DNA of 64,000 nucleotides from JAWKXU01 sp964468045 (GTDB lineage: Bacteria > Pseudomonadota > Alphaproteobacteria > Sphingomonadales > Sphingomonadaceae), in contig CAYXTO010000002.1 in NCBI GenBank assembly GCA_964468045.1, positions 1 through 64,000 of the forward strand, in the 5' to 3' direction. This document shows, piece after piece, positions 63,056-64,000 of this stretch. The notes under the pieces are model-generated. The model ran no database searches. It worked only from the letters and a program-made list of their open reading frames with translations, and was not told where the DNA came from. Within the stretch, counting starts at the first letter, position 1, and the number at the start of each line of letters is the position of its first letter. A program made the position numbers and the translations under genes.

Positions 63056-64000
63056 TCTGCCGGCTCCTCGTTTGCTTCCTGTCTTGGCGAAGTTCCGGTC
63101 CCCCAATCGGCGGTTCCGCCTTCGACGTTCTTCTCGTCGTCTGCCGCCTTGTCGAACCAGTTCACTTCGCTCATCTTGCGTACGATCACCCATTCATCGC
63201 GATTTGCGCCGACGGTGCCGTAATAATTGAAGCCGTAGGCGAGCTGTGCGTAGCCGCCGATCATGTGAGTGGGCTTCATGTTGATCCTCGTGACAGAATT
63301 GTGGATGCCGCCCCGCTGGCCGGTGATCTCTGAGCCGACCGTGTTCACGAGCTTCTCCTGCGCGTGGTACATGATCGCCGATCCCGGCCGAATGCGCTGC
63401 GAGACGATGGCTCGCGCGGTGAGTGCGCCATTTACGTTGAAGGCCTCGATCCAGTCGTTGTCCTCGATGCCCGCAAGCCTGGCATCATCCTCGCTGATCC
63501 AGAACATCGGCCCGCCACGATTGAGGCTGAGCATGATGAGGTTCTCGGTATAGGTCGAGTGGATGCCCCACTTCTGGTGCGGGGTGAGGAAGTTGAGCAT
63601 GATCTCGGCATTGCCGTTGGGCAGTTTGCCGAGAACCTGCATTACCGTCTTGGTGTCGATCGGCGGGCGCCAGGTGACGAGGCCTTCGCCGAACGCGCGC
63701 ATCCAGTGATGGTCCTGGTAAAGCTGCTGGCGACCGGAGATCGTCCGCCAGGGGACCAGTTCGTGCACGTTGGTATAACCGGCGTTGTAGCAGACTTTTT
63801 CGCTCTCGATGCCTGACCACGTGGGCGAGGAGATGATCTTCCTCGGCTGCGCGGCGACGTCGCGGAAGCGGATCTTCTCCTCTTCGCGGCCCTCGGCGAG
63901 ATGGACGTGGCTGCGTCCGGTGGCCTTCTCCAGCGCGTGCCACGCCTTCACGGCCACTTCGCCATTGGTCTCCGGCGCCATCATCAGGATGGTTTCGCAC
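63052..64000 (-). CDS. narG: respiratory nitrate reductase alpha subunit, C-terminal part (partial)
   Basis: The last ~315 residues of NarG, the molybdenum catalytic subunit that reduces nitrate to nitrite; the 5' end lies beyond the window edge. Visible NarG C-terminal segments include KAWHALEKATGRSHVHLAE, KIISSPTWSGIESEKVCYN, NFLTPHQKWGIHSTYTEN and QRGGIHNSVTRINMKPTHM. The frame is open to the end of the window with no stop. First known gene of the narGHJI run. Confidence 0.97.
   Translation of the reverse strand, partial: CETILMMAPETNGEVAVKAWHALEKATGRSHVHLAEGREEEKIRFRDVAAQPRKIISSPTWSGIESEKVCYNAGYTNVHELVPWRTISGRQQLYQDHHWMRAFGEGLVTWRPPIDTKTVMQVLGKLPNGNAEIMLNFLTPHQKWGIHSTYTENLIMLSLNRGGPMFWISEDDARLAGIEDNDWIEAFNVNGALTARAIVSQRIRPGSAIMYHAQEKLVNTVGSEITGQRGGIHNSVTRINMKPTHMIGGYAQLAYGFNYYGTVGANRDEWVIVRKMSEVNWFDKAADDEKNVEGGTADWGTGTSPRQEANEEPAE

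Overview
The window is 64 kb of GC-rich chromosomal DNA from an alphaproteobacterium, most likely of the order Sphingomonadales. The basis is gene content: gapR (DUF2312), a DUF1244 protein, an orphan HWE-type kinase, a CYP101-like P450, NDUFA9-like and GFA-family proteins, and many short interspersed palindromes. This is a judgement from family knowledge, not a database result.

Layout. 0-3.2 kb: the metK 3' end, a possible small RNA, and a CDC48-type AAA ATPase. 3.2-14.5 kb: an orphan HWE kinase, polA, an Ala-rich lipoprotein, a degraded small-gene pair, a serine beta-lactamase-like protein, groEL/groES behind a CIRCE element, a MATE exporter, a lipid-anchored cytochrome c and a GFA-family protein. 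14.5-16.4 kb: palindrome-rich repeats around a lipoprotein and an FlbD-like protein. 16.4-26.6 kb: rplL and rplJ on the minus strand, divergent from rpoB-rpoC on the plus strand; this departs from the usual co-directional rplJ-rplL-rpoB-rpoC order. 26.6-36.7 kb: a decayed DJ-1/PfpI gene, a P450cam-like cytochrome P450, a YnfA-family membrane protein, nadE, a small gene behind a Fur/Mur-like palindrome, gltX, pyk, a DUF1244 gene, gapR, a YbjQ-family gene and the yebC-ruvC-arsC-like run. 36.7-37.4 kb: a second composite repeat homologous to that at 15.8-16.3 kb.

37.4-41.9 kb is the least ordinary accessory region. It holds an epoxide-hydrolase-like enzyme, a DUF1330-like protein, a GH130/GH43-like beta-propeller protein, a stand-alone acyl carrier protein, a serine alpha/beta hydrolase with a long N-terminal extension, and a Stf0-type sulfotransferase. 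No ketosynthase, adenylation enzyme or glycosyltransferase is visible beside them, so the pathway is unknown. 42-56.9 kb carries an HD-GYP phosphodiesterase, a molybdopterin oxidoreductase, ubiG, lysC, katG, a flavin oxidoreductase, a VOC protein, a dienelactone-hydrolase-like lipoprotein, an aldo/keto reductase, an SPFH/NfeD pair and an NDUFA9-like protein.

57.0-64.0 kb looks like a genomic island in tRNA-Leu(CAG). The tRNA is followed by an integrase cut off before its catalytic domain, a cysteine-free CRP/FNR regulator and, convergent to it, a tightly overlapping respiratory nitrate reductase operon: narG (partial), narH, narJ, narI, a parvulin-type PPIase and two small unknown genes. The far end of the island lies beyond the window.
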